A DNA stretch of 64,000 nt from Stenotrophomonas sp. Iso1 (lineage in GTDB: Bacteria > Pseudomonadota > Gammaproteobacteria > Xanthomonadales > Xanthomonadaceae). A model generated the notes under the pieces. It saw nothing but the letters and a program-made list of their open reading frames with translations, was not told the DNA's origin and did not search any database. The translations under genes and the position numbers were made by a program. The DNA lies in assembly GCF_027497995.1 (NCBI RefSeq), contig NZ_JAODBT010000002.1, positions 620,001 to 684,000 on the forward strand, given 5' to 3'. Positions within the stretch are counted from its first letter, which is position 1; each line of letters starts with the position of its first letter. This document shows, in pieces, positions 33,773 to 45,764 of the stretch.

Positions 33773-34975
33773 TTACAGACCGAACAGCATGCGGCCCGGG
33801 TTTTCCAACTGGTTCTTGATGTCCACCAGGAACTGCACCGAATCCTTGCCGTCGATGATGCGGTGGTCATAGGACATGGCCAGATACATCATCGGCGCGA
33901 TTACGACCTGGCCGTTCTCGGCGATCGGACGATCCTTGATTGCATGCATGCCCAGGATGGCGCTCTGCGGCGGGTTGACAATCGGGGTCGACATCAGCGA
34001 GCCGAAGGTACCGCCGTTGGTCACGGTGAAGGTGCCGCCCTGCAGTTCTTCCAGCGACAGCTTGCCGTCACGGGCCTTCTTGGCGTAGTCGGCGATGGCC
34101 TTCTCGATCTCGTCGAAGGACATGCGCTCGACGTTGCGCAGCACCGGGGTCACCAGACCCTTTTCGGTGGACACGGCAATCGAGATGTCCGAGTAGCCGT
34201 GATAGATGATGTCGTCACCATCGATCGAGGCATTGACCAGCGGGAAGCGCTGCAGCGCATTGGCAGCGGCCTTCACGAAGAAGCTCATGAAGCCCAGCTT
34301 GATGCCGTGTGCCTTGACGAATTCTTCTTGCAGTTCCTTGCGCGCGGCCGACACCTTGGACAGGTTGACCTCGTTGAAGGTGGTCAGCATGGCGGTCGAG
34401 TTCTTCGACTGCATCAGGCGCTCGGCAATGCGCTTGCGCATGCGGGTCATCGGCACGCGTTCTTCCGGACGTGCGCCACCGGCCTTGCCGACGCCGCCGT
34501 TGCGGGCGAAGTTGACGATGTCTTCCTTTGTCACCGCGCCATGACGGCCGGTGCCAGCCACGTCTGCCGGATTCACGCCTTCGGTGATGGCCGAGAAGCG
34601 GGCGCCCGGGGGCAGGGTGTCGGCAGCAGCAGACTTGGCAGCCGGGGCCGGCGCAGCGGCAGCAGCCGGTGCGGCGGCGGCCGGGGCAGCAGCCTTCGGC
34701 GCCTCGGCAGCAGCAGCCGGAGCCGCAGCGGCGACAGCGCCTTCCTCGATGACAGCCAGAATCTGGTTGGAGGTGACGGTGTCGCCTTCCTGGAACTTGA
34801 TTTCCTTCAGCACGCCATCAACGGGTGCCGGCACTTCCAACACGACCTTGTCGGTTTCCAGGTCGAGCAGGTTCTCGTCGCGCTTGACGGCCTCGCCCAC
34901 CTTTTTATGCCAGGTGGCGATGGTGGCGTCGGAGACGGATTCGGGCAGTACCGGTACTTTGACTTCGGTGGCCAT
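33773..34975 (-). CDS. sucB: Dihydrolipoamide succinyltransferase (E2 of 2-oxoglutarate dehydrogenase)
   Basis: 400 residues with three parts. A lipoyl domain (1-76) carries the modified Lys in [14 protein letters not shown] long Ala/Pro linker (about 80-115) leads to a peripheral subunit-binding domain (TAGIRHG-type [16 protein letters not shown], about 130-150). The C-terminal catalytic core ends with [20 protein letters not shown], where the His and Asp of DHRxxDG are catalytic. It transfers the succinyl group from SucA to CoA. It follows sucA by 42 bases. Confidence 0.97.
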   Translation of the reverse strand: MATEVKVPVLPESVSDATIATWHKKVGEAVKRDENLLDLETDKVVLEVPAPVDGVLKEIKFQEGDTVTSNQILAVIEEGAVAAAAPAAAAEAPKAAAPAAAAPAAAAAPAPAAKSAAADTLPPGARFSAITEGVNPADVAGTGRHGAVTKEDIVNFARNGGVGKAGGARPEERVPMTRMRKRIAERLMQSKNSTAMLTTFNEVNLSKVSAARKELQEEFVKAHGIKLGFMSFFVKAAANALQRFPLVNASIDGDDIIYHGYSDISIAVSTEKGLVTPVLRNVERMSFDEIEKAIADYAKKARDGKLSLEELQGGTFTVTNGGTFGSLMSTPIVNPPQSAILGMHAIKDRPIAENGQVVIAPMMYLAMSYDHRIIDGKDSVQFLVDIKNQLENPGRMLFGL

Positions 34976-35017
34976 TTGGCTGATTTCCTGGTTTCGTTTT
35001 CTTGTGGAAAAGGGGGC

Positions 35018-37849
35018 TTATTCGGCGTAGTTGTCGTCGATCTTGTTGACCAGCGCGTCGGCGAGCAGCTGCGCCAGTTCGCGCAGGTGATCGGACATGT
35101 GGCCAACAGCAGGCGACGGGGAACGCGGACGACCGGCATAGTGCAGCGCCTGGCCATCGGCCACGCATGCCTGCAGGTGGTGCTTGATCTGGTACCACGC
35201 ACCCTGGTTCATCGGCTCTTCCTGGCACCACACAACGTCGGTGGCCTTGCCGTACTTCTTCAGTTCGGCAGCCAACGCCGGGCGCGGGAACGGATACAGC
35301 TGTTCCACACGCACGATGGCGACGTCGTCCTGACCACGCTTGGTCTGGTCTTCCAGCAGGTCGTAGTAAACCTTGCCGGAGCACACCACCACGCGCTTGA
35401 CCTTCTTCGCATCGGCCTTGGCATCGCCAATCAGATGCTGGAACTCGCCATTGGCCATTTCGTCCATGCTCGACACGGCCAGCTTGTGGCGCAGCAGCGA
35501 CTTGGGCGACATCACCACCAGCGGCTTGCGGGTGTCCATGCGCATCTGGCGACGGAGCATGTGGAATGCCTGCGCCGGGGTCGACGGCACGCAGACCAGC
35601 ATGTTCTCCAGCGCGCACAACTGCAGGAAGCGCTCAAGGCGCGCCGAGCTGTGTTCCGGGCCCTGGCCTTCATAGCCGTGCGGTAGCAGCAGGGTCAGGC
35701 CGGTAATGCGGCCCCACTTTGCTTCGCCGGAGGCGATGAACTGGTCGATCACCACCTGGGCGCCATTGGCGAAGTCGCCGAACTGGCCTTCCCAGATGCA
35801 CAGGGTGTTGGGATCGGTGGTGGAGAAACCGTACTCGAAGGCCATGACCGCTTCTTCGCTGAGCAGCGAATCGATGATGGTGGCCTGTTCCGGCGACTCG
35901 ACCAGCTGACGCAGCGGCAGGTAGTAGTTGTCGGTTTTCTGGTCGTGCAGGATCGCGTGGCGATGGGTGAAGGTGCCGCGGCCCACGTCCTGGCCCACCA
36001 GACGCAGCGCATTGCCTTCGTCCAGCAGTGTTGCGTAGGCCAGGTTTTCAGCAAAGCCCCAGTCGCCCAGGATTTCACCGGCGGCCATCTTGCGACGGTC
36101 GTCATATACCTTGGCAACGCGCGAGTGGACTTCCACGCCTTCCGGAATGGTGTTGATCATCGTGGCCAGCTGGGTCAGCTTGCCCATATCCACCTTGGTG
36201 CTGACCGGGTCGGACAACTTGCCGGACAGGTACTTGGACCAATCCACGTACATCTTGCTGGTGGCGGGGGTCTTTTCGACCTTGGCCAGCTCGGTGGTGA
36301 CTTCACCGGAGTCCAGCTTGTTGCGGTAGCTGTCGACCATTTCCTTGCCGGCACCGGCGGCGATCACACCAGCGGCCTCCAGTTGCTCTGCGTAGAGCTC
36401 ACGGGTGGTCTTGTGCTTGCGGATCACCTGGTACATCAGCGGCTGGGTGATGGCCGGCTCATCGGCCTCGTTGTGACCCCAGCGGCGGTAGCAGACCAGG
36501 TCGATCACGACGTCTTTGTGGAACTGCTGGCGGAAGTCATATGCCAGCTTCGCAGCGAACACCACGGCTTCGGGATCGTCGCCATTCACGTGCAGGACCG
36601 GGGCAGCGACCATCTTTGCGATGTCGGTGCAGTACAGGGTCGAACGCGAGTCGTCGCGATTGGAGGTGGTGAAACCCACCTGGTTGTTGATGACGATGTG
36701 CACGGTGCCGCCGACGGTGAAACCGCGGGCCTGCGACATCTGGAACAGCTCCATCACCACGCCCTGACCGGCAAATGCCGCGTCGCCGTGGATCAGGATC
36801 GGCATCACCTGCTTGCGCTCGGTGTCGTTGCGACGTTCCTGGCGCGAACGCACCGAACCGGCAACCACCGGATCAGCGATTTCCAGGTGCGACGGGTTGA
36901 ACGCCAGTGCCAGATGCACCGGGCCGCCATCGCTGGCGACGTCGGCCGAGAAGCCCATGTGGTACTTCACGTCACCGGCAACGGCGCGATCGTCGTGCTC
37001 GAACTTGCCTTCGAACTCATCGAACAGCTTGCGCGGGTTCTTGCCCAGGGTGTTGACCAGTACGTTCAGGCGGCCACGGTGGGCCATGCCGACCACCACG
37101 TCCTTGACGCCTTCTTTGCCAGCGCCGCGGATGATGGTGTCCATCATCGGGATCAGCGAATCGCCGCCTTCCAGCGAGAAGCGCTTCTGGCCGACGTACT
37201 TGGTGTGCAGGTAACGCTCAAGGCCTTCAGCCGCGGTCAGGCGTTCCAGGGTGCGACGCTTGGTGTCGGCATCCAGGTTGTAGTTGCCACCGGCGGTTTC
37301 GAGGCGCTGGTACAGCCACTGGCGCTGCTCGACTTCGGCGATATACATGAATTCTGCGCCGATCGAGCCGGCATACGTCGCCTTCAGGTGCGCAAGCAGA
37401 TCACGCAGCTTCATCCGCGGCTGGCCGCCAACACCGCCGGTGCTGAACTCGTCGTTGAGGTCGGCATCGCTGAGGTGATGGAAAGGCAGGCTCAAATCCG
37501 GCGGATTGACCGGCGGGGTCAGGCCCAACGGGTCGAGATTGGCACCGAGATGGCCGCGTGAACGGTAAGCGGTGATCAGGCGGCCGACATTGCGCTCGCG
37601 CTCATCGCCGGCACCGTTGCTGGCACCCACTTTTCCGGCATTTTTGGCGGCTTCGGTGATGTGGGCAATGGCGGCGGAGTGCGGCACATCGCCAGCTTCG
37701 CGGCCTTTGAAGCCGTCAAAGTAGGACTTCCACTTGGGGTCCACACTGTCCGGGGAGACGAGGTACTGTTCGTACAGATCCTCGACATAGGAGGCGTTGC
37801 CGCCGGCGAGCTGCGATGATTGCGCAAACTGCTTCAGTAGATTGTCCAC
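35018..37849 (-). CDS. sucA: 2-Oxoglutarate dehydrogenase E1 component
   Basis: 943 residues, the normal length. The N-terminal segment SQLAGGNASYVEDLYEQYLV is the E2-binding part of the family. Thiamine-diphosphate binding is marked by VVVGMAHRGRLNVLVNTLGK and GDAAFAGQGVVMELFQMSQ plus VHIVINNQVGFTTS. The C-terminal transketolase-like half contains LLPHGYEGQGPEHSSARLER. It decarboxylates 2-oxoglutarate in the citric acid cycle. It is the first gene of sucA-sucB-lpd; a TATAAT lies about 90 bases upstream. Confidence 0.98.
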   Translation of the reverse strand: MDNLLKQFAQSSQLAGGNASYVEDLYEQYLVSPDSVDPKWKSYFDGFKGREAGDVPHSAAIAHITEAAKNAGKVGASNGAGDERERNVGRLITAYRSRGHLGANLDPLGLTPPVNPPDLSLPFHHLSDADLNDEFSTGGVGGQPRMKLRDLLAHLKATYAGSIGAEFMYIAEVEQRQWLYQRLETAGGNYNLDADTKRRTLERLTAAEGLERYLHTKYVGQKRFSLEGGDSLIPMMDTIIRGAGKEGVKDVVVGMAHRGRLNVLVNTLGKNPRKLFDEFEGKFEHDDRAVAGDVKYHMGFSADVASDGGPVHLALAFNPSHLEIADPVVAGSVRSRQERRNDTERKQVMPILIHGDAAFAGQGVVMELFQMSQARGFTVGGTVHIVINNQVGFTTSNRDDSRSTLYCTDIAKMVAAPVLHVNGDDPEAVVFAAKLAYDFRQQFHKDVVIDLVCYRRWGHNEADEPAITQPLMYQVIRKHKTTRELYAEQLEAAGVIAAGAGKEMVDSYRNKLDSGEVTTELAKVEKTPATSKMYVDWSKYLSGKLSDPVSTKVDMGKLTQLATMINTIPEGVEVHSRVAKVYDDRRKMAAGEILGDWGFAENLAYATLLDEGNALRLVGQDVGRGTFTHRHAILHDQKTDNYYLPLRQLVESPEQATIIDSLLSEEAVMAFEYGFSTTDPNTLCIWEGQFGDFANGAQVVIDQFIASGEAKWGRITGLTLLLPHGYEGQGPEHSSARLERFLQLCALENMLVCVPSTPAQAFHMLRRQMRMDTRKPLVVMSPKSLLRHKLAVSSMDEMANGEFQHLIGDAKADAKKVKRVVVCSGKVYYDLLEDQTKRGQDDVAIVRVEQLYPFPRPALAAELKKYGKATDVVWCQEEPMNQGAWYQIKHHLQACVADGQALHYAGRPRSPSPAVGHMSDHLRELAQLLADALVNKIDDNYAE

Positions 37850-37937
37850 GATGGAGAGTCGGATTCACTTGTGGGGTAGTTCTGGGAACCGGCGGACCTT
37901 GCTGCAGCGTCCTGCGCGGGCGTGTTCTAACCACTAA

Positions 37938-37943
37938 ATTATA
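37938..37943 (-). promoter_or_regulatory. Probable -10 box of the sucA promoter
   Basis: A perfect TATAAT on the minus strand, 89 bases before the sucA ATG. No good TTGACA partner is visible at 16-18 bases upstream, so an activator may be needed or the box may be chance. Confidence 0.4.
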
Positions 37944-38024
37944 CCCCTCACGGGACAGGAAGGGGCGTGGACTCTGTCCCCAGTATTAATACCTGTCCAT
38001 ACCGTGTCTTATACGGTCAACGGC

Positions 38025-38930
38025 TCAAATACCCAGCACGCGCAGGGCGCTGCAGGTGCGAGAACGCTGCCATATGCGCTGGAACAGTTCTTCCTGCACG
38101 CGAGTGCGTGCCGATGCGTCGAGCCAGAGCTCACCTTCAATGCGTGTACCCATTGGACGAAAGTAGCAGTCGCCGTTGTCGTTGCTGATGGCTGCGGAAA
38201 CCACTTGGCAGTCTGTCGGGTCCATTGGCTCGCGCAACTGAAACACGCTGGGCAGGCGTTGGGCCAATGCAACCAGGGCTTCAGGCAGGGCGGGAAGATC
38301 GGCTTCGTGGACGAGCAGTTGTACGGACTTGTCGTGCCGGGCCGTGGCAAAGCGGCGTAATGCGGCCAATACCGGCGGTTGGGCCAGCAGGCCATCGCTT
38401 CCGCGAAGTTGCAGGCGCAGGCAGCGGCGGGCGTGGTGGATCACTGTCGAGGTGGCCGCGCTGGCCTGATCCGCGTCCTCGATGCGCATGGCGCCGTCCA
38501 GACGCCTGCGCATGGTCTGGTGACCAATGCCGGCTTCCTCGAAGGGCGCGCCTTCAGCCAGAAATCCATTGCGAGCGTAGAAGTCTCGGGCATGTAGCTG
38601 GGCGTGCAGGGTGACTTCACCCCAGCCGCGTCGCTTTGCCTCGGCAACCAATGCCTGTAGCAACGCATCGCCGACACCGCGGCCGCGCCAGTGTGCGTGG
38701 ACGGCCATGCGCCCGATGCGCTGGTCGGGAGTCAGCCGGCCAGCGCCGATGGAATGGCCATCGGCATCCACGGCAAGCGCGTGGACGCTGAGCGGGTCCA
38801 ATGCGTCGATTTCCAGTTCTGCCGGCACCCGTTGTTCGTCGACGAACACGGCATGGCGCACGCCGTGCAGCTGGTCGCGCTGCACGGCGTAGTCGGCGAT
38901 TTCAACATGGAAGCCGACGGTTGGGATCAT
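38025..38930 (-). CDS. GNAT acetyltransferase fused to DUF7931 domain
   Basis: 301 residues. The N-terminal half (about 1-145) is an ElaA-like GNAT domain with VRHAVFVDEQRVPAELEIDA, the acetyl-CoA loop MAVHAHWRGRGVGDALLQAL and ARDFYARNGFLAEGAPFEEA. The C-terminal half (about 160-301) is a separate domain (VIHHARRCLRLQLRGSDGLL ... CYFRPMGTRIEGELWL) that I match to DUF7931, found alone or after GNAT in Xanthomonadaceae. The substrate is unknown. Its start overlaps the stop of the roxA-like gene by 4 bases, so the two may act together. Confidence 0.8.
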   Translation of the reverse strand: MIPTVGFHVEIADYAVQRDQLHGVRHAVFVDEQRVPAELEIDALDPLSVHALAVDADGHSIGAGRLTPDQRIGRMAVHAHWRGRGVGDALLQALVAEAKRRGWGEVTLHAQLHARDFYARNGFLAEGAPFEEAGIGHQTMRRRLDGAMRIEDADQASAATSTVIHHARRCLRLQLRGSDGLLAQPPVLAALRRFATARHDKSVQLLVHEADLPALPEALVALAQRLPSVFQLREPMDPTDCQVVSAAISNDNGDCYFRPMGTRIEGELWLDASARTRVQEELFQRIWQRSRTCSALRVLGI

Positions 38931-40399
38931 GCGGAAGGAGCGTTTTCGTCCTCGTAGATGACTACGACCTCTACGCCTTCCTCGCTCACCTGCACGGTGT
39001 CGATCTGAGCGATGGACGGCTCGCCTTCACCGGCCTGGGTGTATTCGAACACTTCGATTTCCACATCCGGGGAACCGTCGTCGTCCTCATCCTCATCCTC
39101 GAAGTCGACTTCTGCAGCCACGACGAGCGCACCTTCTTCGAGTTCTTCGAACTCTTCCCCGTCGGCCCAGGCGGCTTCGGCAGCCAGCATTTCCTGGTCC
39201 AGCAGCTGGTAGAAGCCACCGGCCATCAGTTCCAGCACGGCGTTGCGGCCTTTGGCCGAGAGTTTGCCGTAGGCCGCCGCATCCAAACGCTCGGTGCCAG
39301 CCAGCAGCTGGGCATCCTTGATCGACAGTGCGAAGGCGTGGCCGGAGCAATACAGTGAAGCACCCCGGGTGGCACGACGCCACGCGGTGCGAGCCCACGG
39401 GTGACGCTCAAGCAGGCCGCCATCGGCCAGTTCAGCTTCCACGTCTTCCGGTGAGCGCGGAGCCTGCGACGGCAAGATGTCACCGGCGGAACGGTAGGTG
39501 GTGATGAAGCGGCCGAACCAGTTGCCGAGGCGATCGGGGTCGTTCATGCGGATGGCGTTGAGCGCGGTGATCACGCGCTTCATGGCGGCATCGTCGATCT
39601 CGTTGACGTCGTCCTGCAGCTTCAGGTCCGGATCCTGGTAGCGGATGGACTCATCTGCGCCGGCGACCAAGTCGTCCAGGTAATCACTGATCAGCTCGGC
39701 CGAGGCCGGTGCGCGCATGCCGAAGGAGAAGGTCAGGCAGGGGTTTTCGGCCACGCCGTTGTGCGGCACGTTCGGGGGCAGGTAGAGCATGTCGCCCGGG
39801 CCCAGCACCCATTCGTGGGTCTTCTTGAACTTCTTGAGTAGCTTCAGTTCAACGTCCGGGCGGAAATCCAGCGACGGACGCTTGCCATTGATCGATTCGC
39901 TGGCGTCAATCTGCCAGCGGCGCTCGCCGTGGCCCTGCAGCAGGAACACATCGTATTGGTCGACATGGGCGCCAACCGAGCCGCCGGTGGCGGCAAAGCT
40001 GATCATCACGTCGTCCATGCGCCAGCGCGGCAGGAACGAGAAATTCGGCACCAGCGCACGCACGTCCGGGTCCCACTTGTCGACGTCCTGCACCAGCAGG
40101 GTCCAGTCGTGGTCGGGCATGCCCGGGAAGTCTTCTTCCTGGAACGGGCCGGTGCGCAGGGTCCAGCCATCGGTGGCGCGGTCGTGGATGACCATGCGTG
40201 CCAGCGCGCCTTCCTCGCAGGCCAAGCCGGCCAGGTCTTCGGGCATCAGCGGGGTTTCAAAGTCCGGGAACGCGCCGCGGATCAGCAGCGGGCGCTTCTG
40301 CCAGTAGTCGCGCAGGAAGGTTGCCGGGGCCATGCCCAGTGGCAGACCGGCGCGGGCCTGGACTTCGATCGGATAGGTCTTTTGCTTGCGTGCAGCCAT
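38927..40399 (-). CDS. roxA: Cupin/JmjC ribosomal oxygenase, RoxA (YcfD) type
   Basis: 490 residues from the ATG at 40399 (MAARKQKTYPIEVQARAG). The JmjC-like cupin fold has the iron ligands in GGSVGAHVDQYDVFLLQG (HxD) and LPPNVPHNGVAEN (distal His); the winged-helix part follows. E. coli YcfD hydroxylates an arginine of ribosomal protein L16 using 2-oxoglutarate and oxygen. This protein is about 100 residues longer than YcfD because of an acidic C-terminal tail (about 400-490, with VDFEDEDEDDDGSPDVEIEV). It neighbours the 2-oxoglutarate dehydrogenase operon, which may be coincidence. Confidence 0.85.
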   Translation of the reverse strand: MAARKQKTYPIEVQARAGLPLGMAPATFLRDYWQKRPLLIRGAFPDFETPLMPEDLAGLACEEGALARMVIHDRATDGWTLRTGPFQEEDFPGMPDHDWTLLVQDVDKWDPDVRALVPNFSFLPRWRMDDVMISFAATGGSVGAHVDQYDVFLLQGHGERRWQIDASESINGKRPSLDFRPDVELKLLKKFKKTHEWVLGPGDMLYLPPNVPHNGVAENPCLTFSFGMRAPASAELISDYLDDLVAGADESIRYQDPDLKLQDDVNEIDDAAMKRVITALNAIRMNDPDRLGNWFGRFITTYRSAGDILPSQAPRSPEDVEAELADGGLLERHPWARTAWRRATRGASLYCSGHAFALSIKDAQLLAGTERLDAAAYGKLSAKGRNAVLELMAGGFYQLLDQEMLAAEAAWADGEEFEELEEGALVVAAEVDFEDEDEDDDGSPDVEIEVFEYTQAGEGEPSIAQIDTVQVSEEGVEVVVIYEDENAPSA

Positions 40400-40552
40400 G
40401 GGGGAGTCCTTGCAGCGGAAAACGGAATCAAGCGCTTGCGCGCGAGTAGACCGCCATTGTCCCCTTGTTGAGCGCAAACCGCACGGTGGAAGGCTGATCT
40501 GAATCAAATGGTGGTGTGGGGTCAAGTTTTGGTTGGCCCTGCCTCAAAACGC

Positions 40553-40579
40553 AGAAGAGCCGGCAATGCCGGCTCTTCT
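40553..40579 (-). terminator. Terminator hairpin of purB
   Basis: A perfect 12-bp stem (agaagagccggc with gccggctcttct), loop aat. On the minus strand, after purB, it is followed by gcgttttga. Confidence 0.85.
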
Positions 40580-40600
40580 GGGGGACGCATTGCCCGGAAC

Positions 40601-43581
<2,981 letters not shown>

Positions 43582-43923
43582 GCGCGGAAGCCGGCGAGGC
43601 TGCTGTTTTTAGCACCTCTCCCGTGCAGGAGCAGGCTGCGAACCACTGGTTCGCTGCTCCTCGAGCGTCCTTGCGCCAGCGCAAGGGCGCGGAGGGGGGG
43701 GGTGAGGGGAAACTTCTAGCACGTAGAGCAAAAAGCTCGCCTCATACGCCCCTTCGGGGTACCCCGCTCTGAGCCCCGGCCACGCACCGCGTGCGTGGCG
43801 TTCAGTCATGCACGAGCCGGTGGCTCGTAAGCCGCATGCCTTCACCCCGCAGGCGGGAGAAGGGAGTAGCGACTTGCTGCGCGTGCTCGTCAACGCAAGC
43901 ACGCTCGCAGCGCATGCTTCTCG
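43582..43923. repeat. 342-base gap filled with degenerate intergenic repeats
   Basis: No gene is seen. Around 43616-43715 and 43838-43868 lie imperfect copies of the ctctcccg / gcgggagaagg repeat family. Between them are short palindromes such as ccccttcggggtaccccg and cacgcaccgcgtgcgtgg. The region separates fumC from the convergent end of the lipoprotein cluster. Confidence 0.55.
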
Positions 43924-44361
43924 TCAATACAGCGCGCGCGGATTGGCCAGTGCTTCGTTGTATTCCTTGAACTCCGGAATGCGCTGCGCCAGATCCGCCG
44001 GGAACGGCTCATGCCCCGCAGGAATCGTGATCGGCAAGCTGCGCTCTTTCGCACCGCTGGGCGGCGCCGTGGCGGCATCGGTCAGCGTGTTCTGGCGCAG
44101 GATCTGCAGCTTGACGAAGCTGGTCTGCAGCAGCGCGCGCTGCTCGTCGTTCAGTGGGATCTCGATGTCGTCCACACGCAGCTGACCGCTGGGCAAGATG
44201 TCGAGGTTCGGATAGGGCGCGCGACGGATGGCGACGCGATCGGTTCCAACTTCGGTCTTGGGCTTGCTGCGTTCGCTGCGGTGGGCAGCGTACTTCTCAC
44301 GGTCACATCCGGTAGCCAGTACTGCAAAGACGACCAAAACGAGCAGAAGCAGTTTTTTCAT
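43924..44361 (-). CDS. Lipoprotein of the tandem DUF2884-like group, member 3
   Basis: 145 residues. The signal MKKLLLLVLVVFAVLATGC ends with a good lipobox and Cys19. The mature part contains LPSGQLRVDDIEIPLNDEQR followed by ALLQTSFVKLQ, which aligns by eye with the same region of the two upstream genes (G-x-L-x-[VI]-x...QR-x-L-L). It ends with a Pro-rich and an acidic/aromatic segment (IPEFKEYNEALANP, also shared in form with IPEFKPYAKMD of the neighbour). It is probably the last gene of the envelope operon that starts at 49114. Confidence 0.7.
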   Translation of the reverse strand: MKKLLLLVLVVFAVLATGCDREKYAAHRSERSKPKTEVGTDRVAIRRAPYPNLDILPSGQLRVDDIEIPLNDEQRALLQTSFVKLQILRQNTLTDAATAPPSGAKERSLPITIPAGHEPFPADLAQRIPEFKEYNEALANPRALY

Positions 44362-44457
44362 GACGGCACAGACATCAACGACGGAAGCGGCATTCTACCG
44401 CTCCCGCCTTGGAGACTGCTCTCGCTTTGGCCGCGCTGATGGGCCGCCTTCAGCGTA

Positions 44458-45042
44458 TCAACGCTGAGTGACCTGCCCGTCGCGACAATCGTTGATATCG
44501 CCCTGGTCCATCTTCGCGTATGGCTTGAATTCTGGAATCGCGGCGGCCAACTGTTGCTGCGTGGCCAGCAGTGCAGGCAGCTGGTCACAGATTTTCGACG
44601 CGCTGGCTTCGATCTTGGCGGCCTCGGCGTTGATGCGTTCTTCGATTTGGTCGGTGTTGCCGGAAAAGATGCCCTTCACTGCTTCGCTGGCAGCGCGCAC
44701 GCCCAGGTTGGCGCCCTGTACGCCGACTTCGATACCCGCCTGGGCCACGGTCAGCATCTGTTGACGGTACTGCAGCACCAGCGCGCGCTGACTGTCTTTC
44801 AGCGGCACTGGCGTGCTGTTGATCAGCAGATCCCCTTTGGGCGATATCTCTACCTTGGTGCCGTCGCTGCTGGAAACACTGAGGTTGCCTTCGGCCAATT
44901 GCTTGCGGGCTCCGTCGGTCGCCTCGCGTACCTTCTGGCCGAGCGTGGTGTCCGTGCTGGCACCGTTGGTTTGTGGGCGTTCGCCACAGGCCAGCAACGG
45001 CAGGCAGAGCAGGGCGGTCAACAAAGGTGTACGCAGGTTCAT
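44458..45042 (-). CDS. Lipoprotein of the tandem DUF2884-like group, member 2
   Basis: 194 residues with the signal MNLRTPLLTALLCLPLLACG (lipobox LLAC, Cys19). The mature part contains VEISPKGDLLINSTPVPLKD, then SQRALVLQYRQQMLTVAQAG. A helical stretch and KICDQLPALLATQQQLAAAI follow, ending IPEFKPYAKMDQGDINDC. The architecture fits DUF2884 (YggN-like) periplasmic proteins. A basal role in the envelope is inferred from the lipid anchor and the operon with an ABC transporter. It lies 30 bases after the next gene upstream. Confidence 0.72.
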   Translation of the reverse strand: MNLRTPLLTALLCLPLLACGERPQTNGASTDTTLGQKVREATDGARKQLAEGNLSVSSSDGTKVEISPKGDLLINSTPVPLKDSQRALVLQYRQQMLTVAQAGIEVGVQGANLGVRAASEAVKGIFSGNTDQIEERINAEAAKIEASASKICDQLPALLATQQQLAAAIPEFKPYAKMDQGDINDCRDGQVTQR

Positions 45043-45071
45043 TGCAAGGATTCCTCTAGATCGGGATGGGC

Positions 45072-45728
45072 TCAGTGCTGCGCGATATCGTGGCGGAGCT
45101 CGCTGTCGCAGCGGTCGATATCTTCCTGGTCCAAATTGGCGTAAGGCTGGAATTGCGGGACGCTGGTTGCCAGCGCCTGTTGCGAGACGAGAACTTCAGG
45201 CAGACGCTGGCAGATCTGCGTCACCATCGGCTCAACGTGTTCCTTGACCAGCGTTTCGACGCGGCGCTCCAGACCGCCGGTCAACCCGCCGACGATCAGG
45301 CTGAACAGTGAGACGTCGGTAGCCTGCAGTGCAGCCATAGCGGCTTTCTCACCTACGTCGATGCCGGCCTTCGCCATGCTCAGGACCTTGCCGCGATAGT
45401 CCAGCAACAAACGACGCTGCTGGGCCGTGGTTGCGACGGTCTTGCCGTCGATGACAAGTTCACCGGCCGGCGTGATGTGTGCATCGGGCAAGTTGCTGTC
45501 CGACGACTTGGCGTGCGAGCGCTTGCCGATGTTGAAACTGTTGCCCAACGATAGGTTTTCCGTTTCCAGTTCGGCGCGGGCGGTGTCCATTTCAGTGCGC
45601 AGTTCAGCGCGACTGCTGGCCATCTCGCGCTTGATTTCGGCGCTGACACTTTCCGGCTGACTTGTAGCCTGTGCGGCCAGCGGCAAGCACAGCATCAGCG
45701 CGATGAGCGGAGTCTTGATCTTGTTCAT
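45072..45728 (-). CDS. Secreted protein of the tandem DUF2884-like group, member 1
   Basis: 218 residues. The signal MNKIKTPLIALMLCLPLAAQA is cleaved by signal peptidase I (no lipobox Cys). A charged coiled-coil segment comes next (EIKREMASSRAELRTEMDTA), then the shared unit DAHITPAGELVIDGKTVATT followed by QQRRLLLDYRGKVLSMAKAG and a C-terminal ICQRLPEVLVSQQALATSVP region like that of the neighbour. It and the two downstream genes appear to derive from one ancestor. The gene is 37 bases from the GSGD-repeat gene upstream. Confidence 0.7.
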   Translation of the reverse strand: MNKIKTPLIALMLCLPLAAQATSQPESVSAEIKREMASSRAELRTEMDTARAELETENLSLGNSFNIGKRSHAKSSDSNLPDAHITPAGELVIDGKTVATTAQQRRLLLDYRGKVLSMAKAGIDVGEKAAMAALQATDVSLFSLIVGGLTGGLERRVETLVKEHVEPMVTQICQRLPEVLVSQQALATSVPQFQPYANLDQEDIDRCDSELRHDIAQH

Positions 45729-45764
45729 GAGTAGCTTCCGTTGCAGATCAACAAGAATGGGAAA

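Noticed and set aside
37938-37943. Full sigma-70 promoter for sucA
   Set aside because: Only the -10 is convincing; no -35 at a normal distance, so it is listed with low confidence only as a -10.
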